From JAZDCJ01 sp036311985 (GTDB lineage Bacteria; Actinomycetota; Actinomycetes; Actinomycetales; Micrococcaceae), in NCBI RefSeq assembly GCF_036311985.1, contig NZ_JAZDCJ010000056.1: a stretch of 25,755 nt of DNA; one strand, given 5' to 3'. Positions 1 through 11,277 of the stretch are shown piece after piece (position 1 is the first letter of the stretch; each line of letters starts with the position of its first letter). A program made the position numbers and the translations under genes. The notes below the pieces were generated by a model. The model saw only the letters and a program-made list of their open reading frames with translations, ran no database searches and was not told the origin of the DNA.

Positions 1-2
1 CT

Positions 3-28
3 GTTGTTTGAGAACTCAATAGTGTGCC
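3..28 (+). promoter_or_regulatory. rRNA leader antitermination (nut-like) site
   Basis: The leader holds TTGTTTGAGAAC followed by GAACTCAATAG (12-22). The second string matches the boxC RNA that Mycobacterium NusA binds in its rrn leader, and the first resembles boxA. Its place about 150 nt upstream of 16S fits a transcription antitermination and pre-rRNA processing signal. The rRNA promoters themselves must lie before the window. The rest of the leader (29-172) is T/G-rich and I see no gene in it. Confidence 0.75.
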
Positions 29-172
29 ATGTTTGTTGACACCGATTTTTGTATTGGTGAATGGCTTTTCTGGTGCCACCCCCGTGGTGCTGGGAGGGTT
101 TTTTGCCGGGATTTTTTGACTTGGTGCAGCTGGGTCCGCATTTTCCTGTGGGTTTGGTTGTGTCTGTATTTT

Positions 173-1704
<1,532 letters not shown>

Positions 1705-1885
1705 AGCAGCTAGCACTTGTCCGCCGGGGATGCATGTCCTTTGGTGGTGGTGTTCAGTGTTTGCCCGTTGCCGCCACGGATGTTGGTGGGCGGGCGCTCA
1801 TGGGTGGAATGTCGATGAATCGTGGCCTGGGATCTTGCTGGTCCCCTGTTCGTGAGTACGCCTGGTCCGTGTGCCCCCTTTTTGT

Positions 1886-1906
1886 GGGGTGTGTGGGTGG
1901 GGTGGG
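1886..1906 (+). other. G-quadruplex motif in the rRNA spacer
   Basis: Four G-runs (GGGG 1886-1889, GGG 1895-1897, GGGG 1899-1902, GGG 1904-1906) are separated by loops of 5, 1 and 1 nt, which satisfies the canonical G3+N1-7 rule. It lies on the sense strand, so the precursor RNA would carry it too. A second, near-canonical cluster is at 2081-2114 (runs of 5, 6, 3 and 5 G with one 8-nt loop). Folding is inferred from the pattern only. Confidence 0.5.
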
Positions 1907-2112
1907 AAAGCGGTGGGGGGTTGGTGGTCCCGGGTCCATGGCACACTGTTGGGCCCTGAAGCAACAGGCGCCCTGCCTGAGCCGGTGTTCGTGCCGGGGG
2001 GTGGGTGGTTGTTGTTTTCCCGCGCATGGCCTAAGCCGGCCCCGTATCGTCCTTGTTTCCCAGTGTTGTGCTGGTGTTGCGGGGGTGGGGGGTTGGTGGT
2101 GGGTGTGATGGG

Positions 2113-2149
2113 GGTTGTTGTTTGGGAACTGCATAGTGGACGCGAGCAT
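2113..2149 (+). other. Pre-23S processing stem, 5' arm (also nut-like)
   Basis: This stretch pairs with 5464-5498 beyond the 3' end of 23S: 11 bp, then a few mismatches including a G-U, then 13 bp (GCATAGTGGACGC), then AGCAT after a one-base bulge. Such a stem brackets 23S in the precursor and is the usual RNase III substrate. The sequence TTGTTTGGGAACTGCATAGTGG also resembles the leader motif at 3-28, so it may act as a second antitermination signal. Confidence 0.8.
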
Positions 2150-2301
2150 CTTGTATGCCATCGCCTTCGGGGTTTTGTCCCTGTGGGTGGTGGAGTGCAA
2201 TAGCAATTTCTTTGATGATGGAAGACCCTGTCCGCCCCGGTGTGGGTGGGCGTGGTTTTCTCGATTGTTCGTAAGTAAGTGCTCTTGCTTGGCCTGTTTG
2301 T

Positions 2302-5434
<3,133 letters not shown>

Positions 5435-5463
5435 CAAACACCACACCACGTGTGTGGCAAGCA

Positions 5464-5498
5464 TGCTGCGTCCACTATGCGGTACCGAAACAACAACC
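5464..5498 (+). other. Pre-23S processing stem, 3' arm
   Basis: The complement of 2113-2149 in the 16S-23S spacer, including the uninterrupted block GCGTCCACTATGC (5468-5480) and AAACAACAACC (5488-5498). It lies about 30 nt past the mature 23S end. The paired arms imply RNase III-type release of pre-23S from the operon transcript. Confidence 0.8.
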
Positions 5499-5562
5499 AG
5501 TTTCGCTACAATCAAATAGAACCACTGTCACGGAAACAACCACGTGACCCACAAGATTTCCC

Positions 5563-5579
5563 ACCCCCACCACGGGGGT
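5563..5579 (+). other. Small hairpin in the 23S-5S spacer
   Basis: ACCCCC and GGGGGT form a 6-bp stem with loop ACCAC, ending 12 nt before the 5S start. It is likely part of 5S precursor processing. No poly-U follows, so it is unlikely to be a terminator. Confidence 0.4.
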
Positions 5580-5591
5580 CGCGGAGCAAGG

Positions 5592-5710
5592 GTTACGGCG
5601 GTCATAGCGTGGGGGAAACGCCCGGTCCCATACCGAACCCGGAAGCTAAGACCCACAGCGCCGATGGTACTGCACTCGGGAGGGTGTGGGAGAGTAGGAC
5701 ACCGCCGGAC
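5592..5710 (+). rRNA. rrf: 5S ribosomal RNA
   Basis: A 119-nt 5S gene starting GTTACGGCGGTCATAGCG. The internal landmarks GGGAAACGCCCGGTCCCAT, CCGAACCCGGAAGCTAAG and GGAGAGTAGG are intact. The 5' GTTACGGCGGT pairs with ACCGCCGGAC at the 3' end. The sequence is close to known Micrococcus 5S. It is the last gene of the rRNA operon. Confidence 0.96.
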
Positions 5711-5722
5711 ACACATTCAGGC

Positions 5723-5757
5723 CAGGGCCCCAACCACACGGTTGGGGCCCTGACCCA
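5723..5757 (+). terminator. rRNA operon terminator
   Basis: A perfect 13-bp stem (CAGGGCCCCAACC / GGTTGGGGCCCTG) with loop ACAC begins 13 nt after 5S. The tail is only weakly T-rich, as is common in high-GC actinobacteria. Confidence 0.88.
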
Positions 5758-5791
5758 TTTAACCCACGACTACGCCGTGCCGCCGCGCCGG

Positions 5792-5797
5792 TAGGGT
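5792..5797 (+). promoter_or_regulatory. Candidate -10 element, possibly leaderless start
   Basis: TAGGGT fits the actinobacterial -10 pattern TANNNT and lies seven bases before the ATG at 5805. Transcription could therefore start on the A of the start codon. No clear -35 is visible. The same bases could instead serve as a weak ribosome binding site. Confidence 0.35.
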
Positions 5798-5804
5798 GAA
5801 GGGC

Positions 5805-6305
5805 ATGGATTCATTGTTCTCCCACGCACCCCGCGGCGACGACGAACCGGCCGGAGACGACGCCGGCACCCCACCGGCGCGCCACCACGAGGTGCTCCTG
5901 CCGGTGGCTCCTGAGCAGGCGTTCGAGGGCTTCACGGAGTACCTGCACCTCTGGTGGCCCGTGGCCAGGTATTCCGCCTTTGGCAGCGGCACCCACCCGG
6001 CGTTCGAGGACGGAGTCGTCGCGGAGGAGGGCGAGGACGGCCGGCGCTACGTCTGGGCCACGGTCGAGGACTTCACGGTTCCCACGCGGCTGAGCCTGAG
6101 CTTCCAGATGGCGCTCGAGCAGCACCCGCCGAGCGCGCTCGTCCTCGCCTTCCAGGCGGAGGGCGACGGCTCGACCCGCATGGTCCTGGACCATGCCGGC
6201 TGGGCCGGGGGAGCCGCCGGATGGGAGCAGTACCGCAAGTACGACGGCTGGCCCGAGATCCTTGGCTACTACGCACGCTTTATGGGCGGGGGCGCGGTCG
6301 AATGA
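5805..6305 (+). CDS. SRPBCC (AHSA1/START-like) family protein
   Basis: A 166-residue soluble protein with no signal peptide. The region from HHEVLLPVAPEQAFEGFTEY (about residues 27-46) through the LWWPVARYSAFGSGTHPAF segment to the C-terminal helix GWEQYRKYDGWPEILGYY is typical of START-fold hydrophobic-ligand-binding proteins of the SRPBCC superfamily, AHSA1-like branch. The charged first 25 residues look like a disordered tail. The ligand cannot be told from sequence. I chose ATG 5805; a GTG at 5796 is possible but has no upstream ribosome site. The stop overlaps the next start (ATGA), so the two proteins are co-translated, which suggests a shared process that I cannot name. Confidence 0.85.
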   Translation: MDSLFSHAPRGDDEPAGDDAGTPPARHHEVLLPVAPEQAFEGFTEYLHLWWPVARYSAFGSGTHPAFEDGVVAEEGEDGRRYVWATVEDFTVPTRLSLSFQMALEQHPPSALVLAFQAEGDGSTRMVLDHAGWAGGAAGWEQYRKYDGWPEILGYYARFMGGGAVE

Positions 6306-7657
6306 TCGTCGAACGCCTCGAGGCGGCCCTTGACGCGGACCGCGTTGCCACCGATCCGGCGATCCTGGCCGTCTATAGCCACGACTACGGACACGTGTCC
6401 GCGCCGGCGACGCCGCTGGCCGTCGTCTTCGCCGAGACCGTCGGCGACGTCCAGTCGACCGTCCGGATCGCCGCCGAACTCGGCGTCTCCGTGATCGCGC
6501 GCGGCGCCGGCACGGGTGTCTCCGGGGGAGTGCACGCGACCGAGAACTGCATCGTCCTGTCCCTGGAACGGATGGACCGCATCCTGGACATCCGCCCGGA
6601 GGACGAGGTCGCCGTCGTGCAGCCCGGCGTCGTGAACGGCGCATTGAACGACGCCGTCGCCGGGCACGGCCTCATGTACGCCCCGGACCCCGCGAGCTAC
6701 CGCCAGTCCACGATCGGCGGCAACGTCGCCACGAACGCCGGCGGGTTGCGCTGCGCCAAGTACGGCGTGACGCGGGAGTCCGTGCTGGGCCTCGAAGTGG
6801 TCCTCGCGAACGGCACGCTGATCCGGACGGGCCGCAACACCTTCAAGGGAGTGGCCGGCTACGACCTCACCGGGCTCTTCGTGGGTTCCGAGGGGACGCT
6901 GGGGATCGTCGTCTCGGTGACGGTCCGCCTGCGCTACCTCTCCGAGCAGCAGCGCAGCATCGCCGCCCTGTTCCCCGACGTCGACGCGGCCGCGGCCGGG
7001 GTCCTGGCGATCGCGCGGCACCGCGTCCAACCGGCCATCACGGAGATGCTTGACGCCGGGACCATGGCCGTGATCGACACGGTCCACGGGACGGACCTCG
7101 CGAGCCGCGGGGGAGCGCTGCTCCTGGTGCGCACCGACGGCCACGGCGCGCTCATCGAGGAGGAGCTGATCCGTGGAGCGCTGGCGGAGCTGGGCGCGGA
7201 GCTCAGCGCGCCGGGGGACGGGTTCGCCGCCCGGCTCATCGAGATGCGCCGCAACAGCCGCGGCGACGAGCAGGACGACGCCTACCGGGTCGGGGAAGAC
7301 GTCGCCGTCCCGCGCTCGCAGCTCGTCGGCTACATCAAGGAGCTGCGCCGGATCGCCGAGCGCCACCAGGTCCTCCTGCGCGTCGTCGCGCACGCCGGCG
7401 ACGGGAACCTGCACCCCACGTTCTGGGTCGATCCCGTGGAGGGCGAGGCCGGGATCGGCCGCTTGGACGACGCCCTGGACGCGTCGATCCGCGCGGCGCT
7501 CGCGGCCGGCGGGACCATCACGGGCGAACACGGTGTGGGGCAGTACAAGCGCCGCTGGCTGGGGTGGGAGCAGCAGCCGGAGGTCATGGAGCTGCAGCGC
7601 CGGGTCAAGGAGCTCTTCGACCCGCTGGGCATCCTCAATCCGGGCAAGGCGATCTAG
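6302..7657 (+). CDS. FAD-linked oxidase, GlcD/D-lactate dehydrogenase type
   Basis: A 451-residue flavoprotein of the vanillyl-alcohol-oxidase fold that oxidises 2-hydroxy acids such as glycolate or D-lactate. The N-terminal PCMH FAD-binding domain shows RGAGTGVSGG (residues 67-76), STIGGNVATNAGG (136-148) and GSEGTLGIV (195-203). The C-terminal FAD-oxidase domain shows HAGDGNLHP (364-372, metal and substrate site) and GEHGVG (408-413). Length and motif order match GlcD. No GlcE or GlcF iron-sulfur partner lies nearby, so it may be a single-subunit enzyme. The start ATG at 6302 overlaps the upstream stop by four bases (ATGA), giving translational coupling. The substrate is not determined by the sequence. 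Confidence 0.93.
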   Translation: MIVERLEAALDADRVATDPAILAVYSHDYGHVSAPATPLAVVFAETVGDVQSTVRIAAELGVSVIARGAGTGVSGGVHATENCIVLSLERMDRILDIRPEDEVAVVQPGVVNGALNDAVAGHGLMYAPDPASYRQSTIGGNVATNAGGLRCAKYGVTRESVLGLEVVLANGTLIRTGRNTFKGVAGYDLTGLFVGSEGTLGIVVSVTVRLRYLSEQQRSIAALFPDVDAAAAGVLAIARHRVQPAITEMLDAGTMAVIDTVHGTDLASRGGALLLVRTDGHGALIEEELIRGALAELGAELSAPGDGFAARLIEMRRNSRGDEQDDAYRVGEDVAVPRSQLVGYIKELRRIAERHQVLLRVVAHAGDGNLHPTFWVDPVEGEAGIGRLDDALDASIRAALAAGGTITGEHGVGQYKRRWLGWEQQPEVMELQRRVKELFDPLGILNPGKAI

Positions 7658-7659
7658 GA

Positions 7660-7678
7660 GGAGCCCCTGTCGGGCTCC
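7660..7678 (+). terminator. Candidate hairpin after the FAD oxidase gene
   Basis: GGAGCCC and GGGCTCC form a 7-bp stem with loop CTGTC, two bases after the stop codon, with no T-run. A 16-bp perfect palindrome of G and C (7702-7717) follows and may add to termination. Confidence 0.5.
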
Positions 7679-7790
7679 GGCCAAGTCCCGGAGGACGACG
7701 CCGGGGCCCGGGCCCCGTGGCCCGCGTCACCCGCCGCCGGGGTGCCGCGGGCCGTGGTCTTTCCGATTAGTGTTCTGGCCGTCGAACCGC

Positions 7791-7796
7791 TAAACT
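7791..7796 (+). promoter_or_regulatory. Candidate -10 element of the tRNA-Pro gene
   Basis: TAAACT lies 21 nt before the mature tRNA 5' end, in a short AT-richer stretch (7757-7812) that stands out from its GC-rich surroundings. A convincing -35 is not visible. Confidence 0.4.
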
Positions 7797-7816
7797 CGTT
7801 GAGGTTGATAACCCAA

Positions 7817-7893
<77 letters not shown>

Positions 7894-7897
7894 TCAC

Positions 7898-7933
7898 CAG
7901 AGGCCGGTTCGAAGAGATTCGAACCGGCCTCTG
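7898..7933 (+). terminator. Bidirectional terminator after tRNA-Pro
   Basis: A perfect 16-bp stem (7898-7913 with 7918-7933, core GGCCGGTTCGAA) and loop GAGA begin 5 nt after the tRNA CCA. It also lies 45 nt past the end of the convergent oxidoreductase gene, so it can serve both strands. No T-run follows on either strand. Confidence 0.8.
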
Positions 7934-7978
7934 CCGTGTCCCGCCCGTCCCGGGCAGCGCCCCGTGCGGGCTCCTGCG

Positions 7979-9001
7979 TCAGCGGTTCGCGGAGGTGCGG
8001 ACCACCATCTTGCCCGTGTTGGCGCCCCGCATCATCTGCAGGAAGGCGTCGACGGCGTTCTCGATGCCGTCGACCACGGTCTCGTCGTAGGCGATCCGGC
8101 CCTCGGCGAGCCAGCCGGCGGCCCGGCGGTTGAACTCGGGGGCGTGCTGGAGGTATCCGCCGAGCGTGAACCCCTTCAGGGTCAGGCCGCGCGTGATGAG
8201 GTTCGCCATGTTCCGCGGTCCCGGCGCCGGCTCCGTGGTGTTGTAGGCGGAGATCGCCCCGCACAAGGCGGCGCGCCCGCCGTCGTTCATCCGGGCCAGC
8301 GCGGCCTCGAGGTGCTCGCCGCCGACGTTGTCGAAGTACACGTCCACTCCGCCGGGCGCGACCTCGGCCAAGCGCGTGCGCAGATCCCCGTCCTTGTAGT
8401 TGAACGCCGCGTCGTACCCGTACCTCCCGGTCAGGAGCCGCACCTTCTCCTCCGAACCGGCCGAGCCCACCACGCGGCCCGCGCCCAGCAGCCGGGCGAG
8501 CTGTCCGGCCATGCTGCCCACGGCGCCGGCGGCGCCGGAGACGAACACCGTGTCGCCCTCCTTGAGCCCTGCGATGGCCGTGAGCCCCACGTAGGCCGTC
8601 AGTCCCGTCATGCCGAGCGCCCCCAGATAGAGCGACGCCGGGACGCCCGGCGGCTCCGGCAGCACCCGGAAGCCCGTGGCGTCCTCCTGGGCGATGTCGC
8701 GCCAGCCGTACTGGTGCAGCACGAGCGCGCCCACGGGGTGCGCGTCCGAGCGGGACTCCACGACGCGCCCGACGGCCCCGCCGGTCATCGTCTCGCCGAG
8801 GCGGTAGGGAGGCGTGTAGCTCTTGACGTCGTTCATCCGGCCGCGCATGTAGGGATCGACCGAGATGAACTCGTTCTCGACGCGGACCTGCCCCTCCTGG
8901 GGCGGGCCGTACTCGACCCGGACCGTCGTGAAGTCCCCGGGCGTGGGCCAGCCCGAGGGGCGGGCGGCGAGCTGGATCTGGGTGCTGAGGGCGGTGGACA
9001 T
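7979..9001 (-). CDS. MDR-family NADP-dependent oxidoreductase
   Basis: A 340-residue zinc-free medium-chain dehydrogenase of the leukotriene B4 12-hydroxydehydrogenase/CurA/YfmJ group, which reduces the double bond of enones or related substrates with NADPH. Seen: an N-terminal GroES-like domain with ENEFISVDPYMRGRM (residues about 42-56), then the Rossmann fold with VSGAAGAVGSMAGQLA and AGSEEKVRLL, and GGVDVYFDNVGGEHLE later. All are family hallmarks. The ATG has GGAAGGA just upstream. A 12-bp palindrome overlaps this leader (9011-9022). The gene ends against the tRNA-Pro terminator. It may be co-transcribed with the DUF1304 gene 133 nt upstream. The physiological substrate is unknown. Confidence 0.93.
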   Translation of the reverse strand: MSTALSTQIQLAARPSGWPTPGDFTTVRVEYGPPQEGQVRVENEFISVDPYMRGRMNDVKSYTPPYRLGETMTGGAVGRVVESRSDAHPVGALVLHQYGWRDIAQEDATGFRVLPEPPGVPASLYLGALGMTGLTAYVGLTAIAGLKEGDTVFVSGAAGAVGSMAGQLARLLGAGRVVGSAGSEEKVRLLTGRYGYDAAFNYKDGDLRTRLAEVAPGGVDVYFDNVGGEHLEAALARMNDGGRAALCGAISAYNTTEPAPGPRNMANLITRGLTLKGFTLGGYLQHAPEFNRRAAGWLAEGRIAYDETVVDGIENAVDAFLQMMRGANTGKMVVRTSANR

Positions 9002-9010
9002 GCGGATTCC

Positions 9011-9022
9011 TTCCGATCGGAA
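9011..9022. promoter_or_regulatory. Palindrome in the oxidoreductase leader
   Basis: TTCCGATCGGAA is a perfect 12-bp palindrome that overlaps the Shine-Dalgarno region of the oxidoreductase gene. A second palindrome, CGACTAGTCG, lies at 9038-9047. Either may be an operator, but no regulator can be assigned from the sequence. Confidence 0.35.
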
Positions 9023-9134
9023 AACAGGCTGAAGAGGCGACTAGTCGATACTGCGAGCAGTGGGTTGGGACGCCTGGCCCTGGAGGACCTTCGGGCCGGT
9101 TGGCGCGGAGCGCTGGCGGGCGGGCGCAGTGGCG

Positions 9135-9533
9135 TCAGAGGGCCAGGCCCAGGGCCAGGAGGACGACGGCGGCGAGCGGCGGCACGAGCTGCTTGAGCGC
9201 GGCCGACGCCTTGTCCGGCGACGAGACCAGCAGGACAAGGCCCGCGGCGGCCATGGACCCCGTGCCCGCGAAGACGAGCGCGGCTCCGACCGCCGTCGCG
9301 CCGAGCGCGATGGCTGCGATGCCGGTACCGGCCACGAGCGCGAGGAAGAGGTTGTAGAAGCCCTGGTTGAACGCCATGGGCTGCAGGATCCGCGCCTCCT
9401 CCTCGCTGCGCACGCCGAAGACCCGGCGCGTCGACGGGGCCGTCCAGCGGAGGGACTCGAGCACGAAGATGTACACGTGGATCAGCGCGGCGAGGCCGGC
9501 GGCGGCGAGTGCTGCAACGATCAAGGGGACCAC
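9135..9533 (-). CDS. DUF1304 family membrane protein
   Basis: A 132-residue protein with four hydrophobic segments. It carries the family signature IHVYIFVLESLRW near residues 18-30 and the stretch EARILQPMAFNQGFYNLFLA near 45-64. The function of DUF1304 proteins is not known. The reading frame stays open upstream to 9659, but that would overlap the divergent regulator gene and its operator. The GTG at 9533 puts the first membrane segment at the N-terminus, as in the family. A TTG a few codons inside, with AGGA ten bases before it, is an alternative. It is transcribed divergently from a TetR-type gene that probably controls it. Confidence 0.82.
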   Translation of the reverse strand: MVPLIVAALAAAGLAALIHVYIFVLESLRWTAPSTRRVFGVRSEEEARILQPMAFNQGFYNLFLALVAGTGIAAIALGATAVGAALVFAGTGSMAAAGLVLLVSSPDKASAALKQLVPPLAAVVLLALGLAL

Positions 9534-9570
9534 GTCCTGTGTGAGGTGCCGGCGGGGCCGGACATGTTTT

Positions 9571-9608
9571 GAACTGACCAGTCCAATATATACTGGATCG
9601 GACAGTTC
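9571..9608. promoter_or_regulatory. TetR-type operator with divergent promoters
   Basis: Two 15-bp arms, GAACTGACCAGTCCA and TGGATCGGACAGTTC, are inverted with 12 of 15 positions matching across an 8-bp AT spacer. A smaller CCAGT/ACTGG repeat is nested inside. The spacer contains TATACT (9589-9594) as -10 for the regulator and TATATT on the other strand for DUF1304. Binding here would shut both promoters, the classic TetR layout. Confidence 0.72.
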
Positions 9609-9630
9609 GGAAAAGAGCGGGGAGTGGGAG

Positions 9631-10242
9631 ATGGGTCGCACGCAGTCATTCGACACCACAGAAGTGGTGCGCCGGTCGCGCGCGGTCTTCTGGGACCGCG
9701 GCTTCGAGGCGGCCTCGCTGCCCGAGCTGGAGGCGGCGACGGGGCTGAACCGCTCCAGCCTCTACCATGCGTTCGGCAGCAAGCGCGGCCTCTTCGATGC
9801 CGCCGTCCAGAGCTACCTCGACGACGTGATCCGCCCGCTTCTGCGCCCCCTGGTCGATCCTGACGCTGACCCCGGGGCCGTGGCCGTGTACTTCCGCCGG
9901 CTGGGCCGGGCGCTGGACGATCCGGACTCGATCGCGCACGGGAGCGGCTGCCTCCTGGTCAACGCGGCCACGGCGCCGATCGGGCGGGACGCGGAGGTCC
10001 GGGGCGTCGTCGCCGGCTACCGCCGCGAACTCGCCGCGGCGCTCCGCTCCGGCGTCGCGGCCCGGTGGCCGGACCGCCCGGAGGAGGAATTGACGAGGAC
10101 GGCCGGCCTCCTCGCCGCGCTCAACGCGAACGCCCTCCTGATGGCGCGCATCGATCCGGAGGCGGCGCAGGCCGCGATCGGGCTGGCGCTCGATCTGCTG
10201 GCGCAGGACGGCGGGGGCGAGCCGCACGGGTCCGCGGCCTAG
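9631..10242 (+). CDS. TetR/AcrR family transcriptional regulator
   Basis: A 203-residue one-component repressor. The N-terminal helix-turn-helix covers about residues 9-55, with SLPELEAATGLNRSSLYHAF and GSKRGLFDAAV as the typical recognition helix and following turn. The rest is a helical ligand-binding domain with GSGCLLVNAA (about residues 107-116), a stretch common in this TetR branch. ATG 9631 has a GGGGAG ribosome site. The inverted repeat between it and the DUF1304 gene is the probable target for auto-repression and control of DUF1304, perhaps of the oxidoreductase as well. The ligand is unknown. It converges on the LacI-type gene with a 13-nt gap. Confidence 0.93.
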   Translation: MGRTQSFDTTEVVRRSRAVFWDRGFEAASLPELEAATGLNRSSLYHAFGSKRGLFDAAVQSYLDDVIRPLLRPLVDPDADPGAVAVYFRRLGRALDDPDSIAHGSGCLLVNAATAPIGRDAEVRGVVAGYRRELAAALRSGVAARWPDRPEEELTRTAGLLAALNANALLMARIDPEAAQAAIGLALDLLAQDGGGEPHGSAA

Positions 10243-10262
10243 AAGCAGCCCGTGCTCAGGCC
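10236..10262. terminator. Candidate shared hairpin between convergent regulator genes
   Basis: GGCCT/AGGCC and the inner AGCA/TGCT pair around a short loop and straddle both stop codons. It is small and has no T-run, so its role as a bidirectional terminator is uncertain. Confidence 0.3.
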
Positions 10263-11269
10263 GGCGGGGAGGTGGAGGAACGCGCCACGAACTCGGTCGG
10301 GAAGAACCCCACGGTGGGATCCCGCTCCAGCTCCGTCCCGCCCAGCAGCGCGAGGGCCTTGGCCACCGCCGAGGCCCCCTGCCGGGCGGCGTTCTGGGCG
10401 ATGGTCGTCAGCCCGAACAGCTCGCCCAGCTCGTGGCCGTCGATGCCCACCACGGACAGGTCCCCGGGCACGTCCAGGCCCAGGTCGCGGGCCGCGAGGA
10501 TGGCGCCGAAGGCCATCTCATCCGAGGCGCACACGAACGCGGTGGGCCGGTGCCGCGGGTTCGCGAGGATGTTGCGGACCTTCTGGTAGGCGCCCTGCGT
10601 CGTGAAGTCGGCGTTCACGATCCATTCGCGCCGCACCGGCAGCTCCGCCTGGTCCATGGCGTACTCGTAGCCGTCCTCGCGGGCGGAACCGAGCTTGAAG
10701 TCGACCTCGAACTCCTCGGTCCCGCCGAGGAACGCGATGTCCCGGTGGCCCAGGCTGATCAGGTGCTCCGCGGCGAGCGCGGCGATGTTGAAGTCGTCGA
10801 CGCGGATCGTGGCGATGCCCGGGATCAGGCCGCCGATCGCCACGACGGGCTTGCCCACCGAGTCGAGCTGCTGGACCTCCTGCGGGCTCAGCTTCAGGGT
10901 CAGCGTGATCACGGCGTCGAGCCGCTTGCGCAGCAGGAGCTCGGAGAAGACGGACTGCCGGTGACGGTCCTGCCCGCTCGTGTTGTAGAGCGTCAGGTCG
11001 TAGCCGGCGTCGATCAGCGCGCTCGCGGCGCCCTCGAGCACCGTCGAGAAGTACCAGCGGGCCACGCTCGGCACCACGAGGCCGATGTTCCGGCTGCGCC
11101 CCGAGGCGAGCGAGGAGGCGTTGTAGGAGACGACGTAGCCGAGCTCCTCGGCCGCCCTCCGGACCTTCTCCCGGCTCGCCTCCGAGACCTTTCCGTGCCC
11201 GCTCAGGGCGCGCGACACCGTGGCCACGGAGACCCCGGCGGCCAGGGCGACGTCCTTGATGCTGGCCAC
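10256..11269 (-). CDS. LacI family transcriptional regulator (maltodextrin locus)
   Basis: A 337-residue LacI/GalR repressor. The DNA-binding domain ASIKDVALAAGVSVATVSRA (residues 2-21) is followed by the hinge helix region LGYVVSYNASSLASGRSRNI. The periplasmic-binding-like sensor domain shows IGLVVPSVARWYFS, AFVCASDEMAFGAI and LSVVGIDGHELGELFGLTTI. The start is GTG at 11269, with AGGGAA before it overlapping the stop of the alpha-glucosidase, eight bases upstream. The two genes are therefore one minus-strand operon. The 14-bp operators at 13221-13234 and 13345-13358 are its likely targets. The inducer is probably a malto-oligosaccharide, inferred from context. Confidence 0.92.
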   Translation of the reverse strand: MASIKDVALAAGVSVATVSRALSGHGKVSEASREKVRRAAEELGYVVSYNASSLASGRSRNIGLVVPSVARWYFSTVLEGAASALIDAGYDLTLYNTSGQDRHRQSVFSELLLRKRLDAVITLTLKLSPQEVQQLDSVGKPVVAIGGLIPGIATIRVDDFNIAALAAEHLISLGHRDIAFLGGTEEFEVDFKLGSAREDGYEYAMDQAELPVRREWIVNADFTTQGAYQKVRNILANPRHRPTAFVCASDEMAFGAILAARDLGLDVPGDLSVVGIDGHELGELFGLTTIAQNAARQGASAVAKALALLGGTELERDPTVGFFPTEFVARSSTSPPA

Positions 11270-11277
11270 GGCGTTCC

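Noticed and set aside
5954..6301. Upstream extension of the FAD oxidase frame to 5954
   Set aside because: It would overlap the SRPBCC gene and encodes an Arg-rich shadow. The ATG at 6302 gives the family N-terminus.
7898..7933. Hairpin beside tRNA-Pro as an att site of an integrated element
   Set aside because: No integrase, no second copy and no foreign-looking genes are present. A terminator explains it.
9534..9659. Upstream extension of the DUF1304 frame
   Set aside because: It would run through the inverted-repeat operator and into the tetR coding region. The family start fits GTG 9533.
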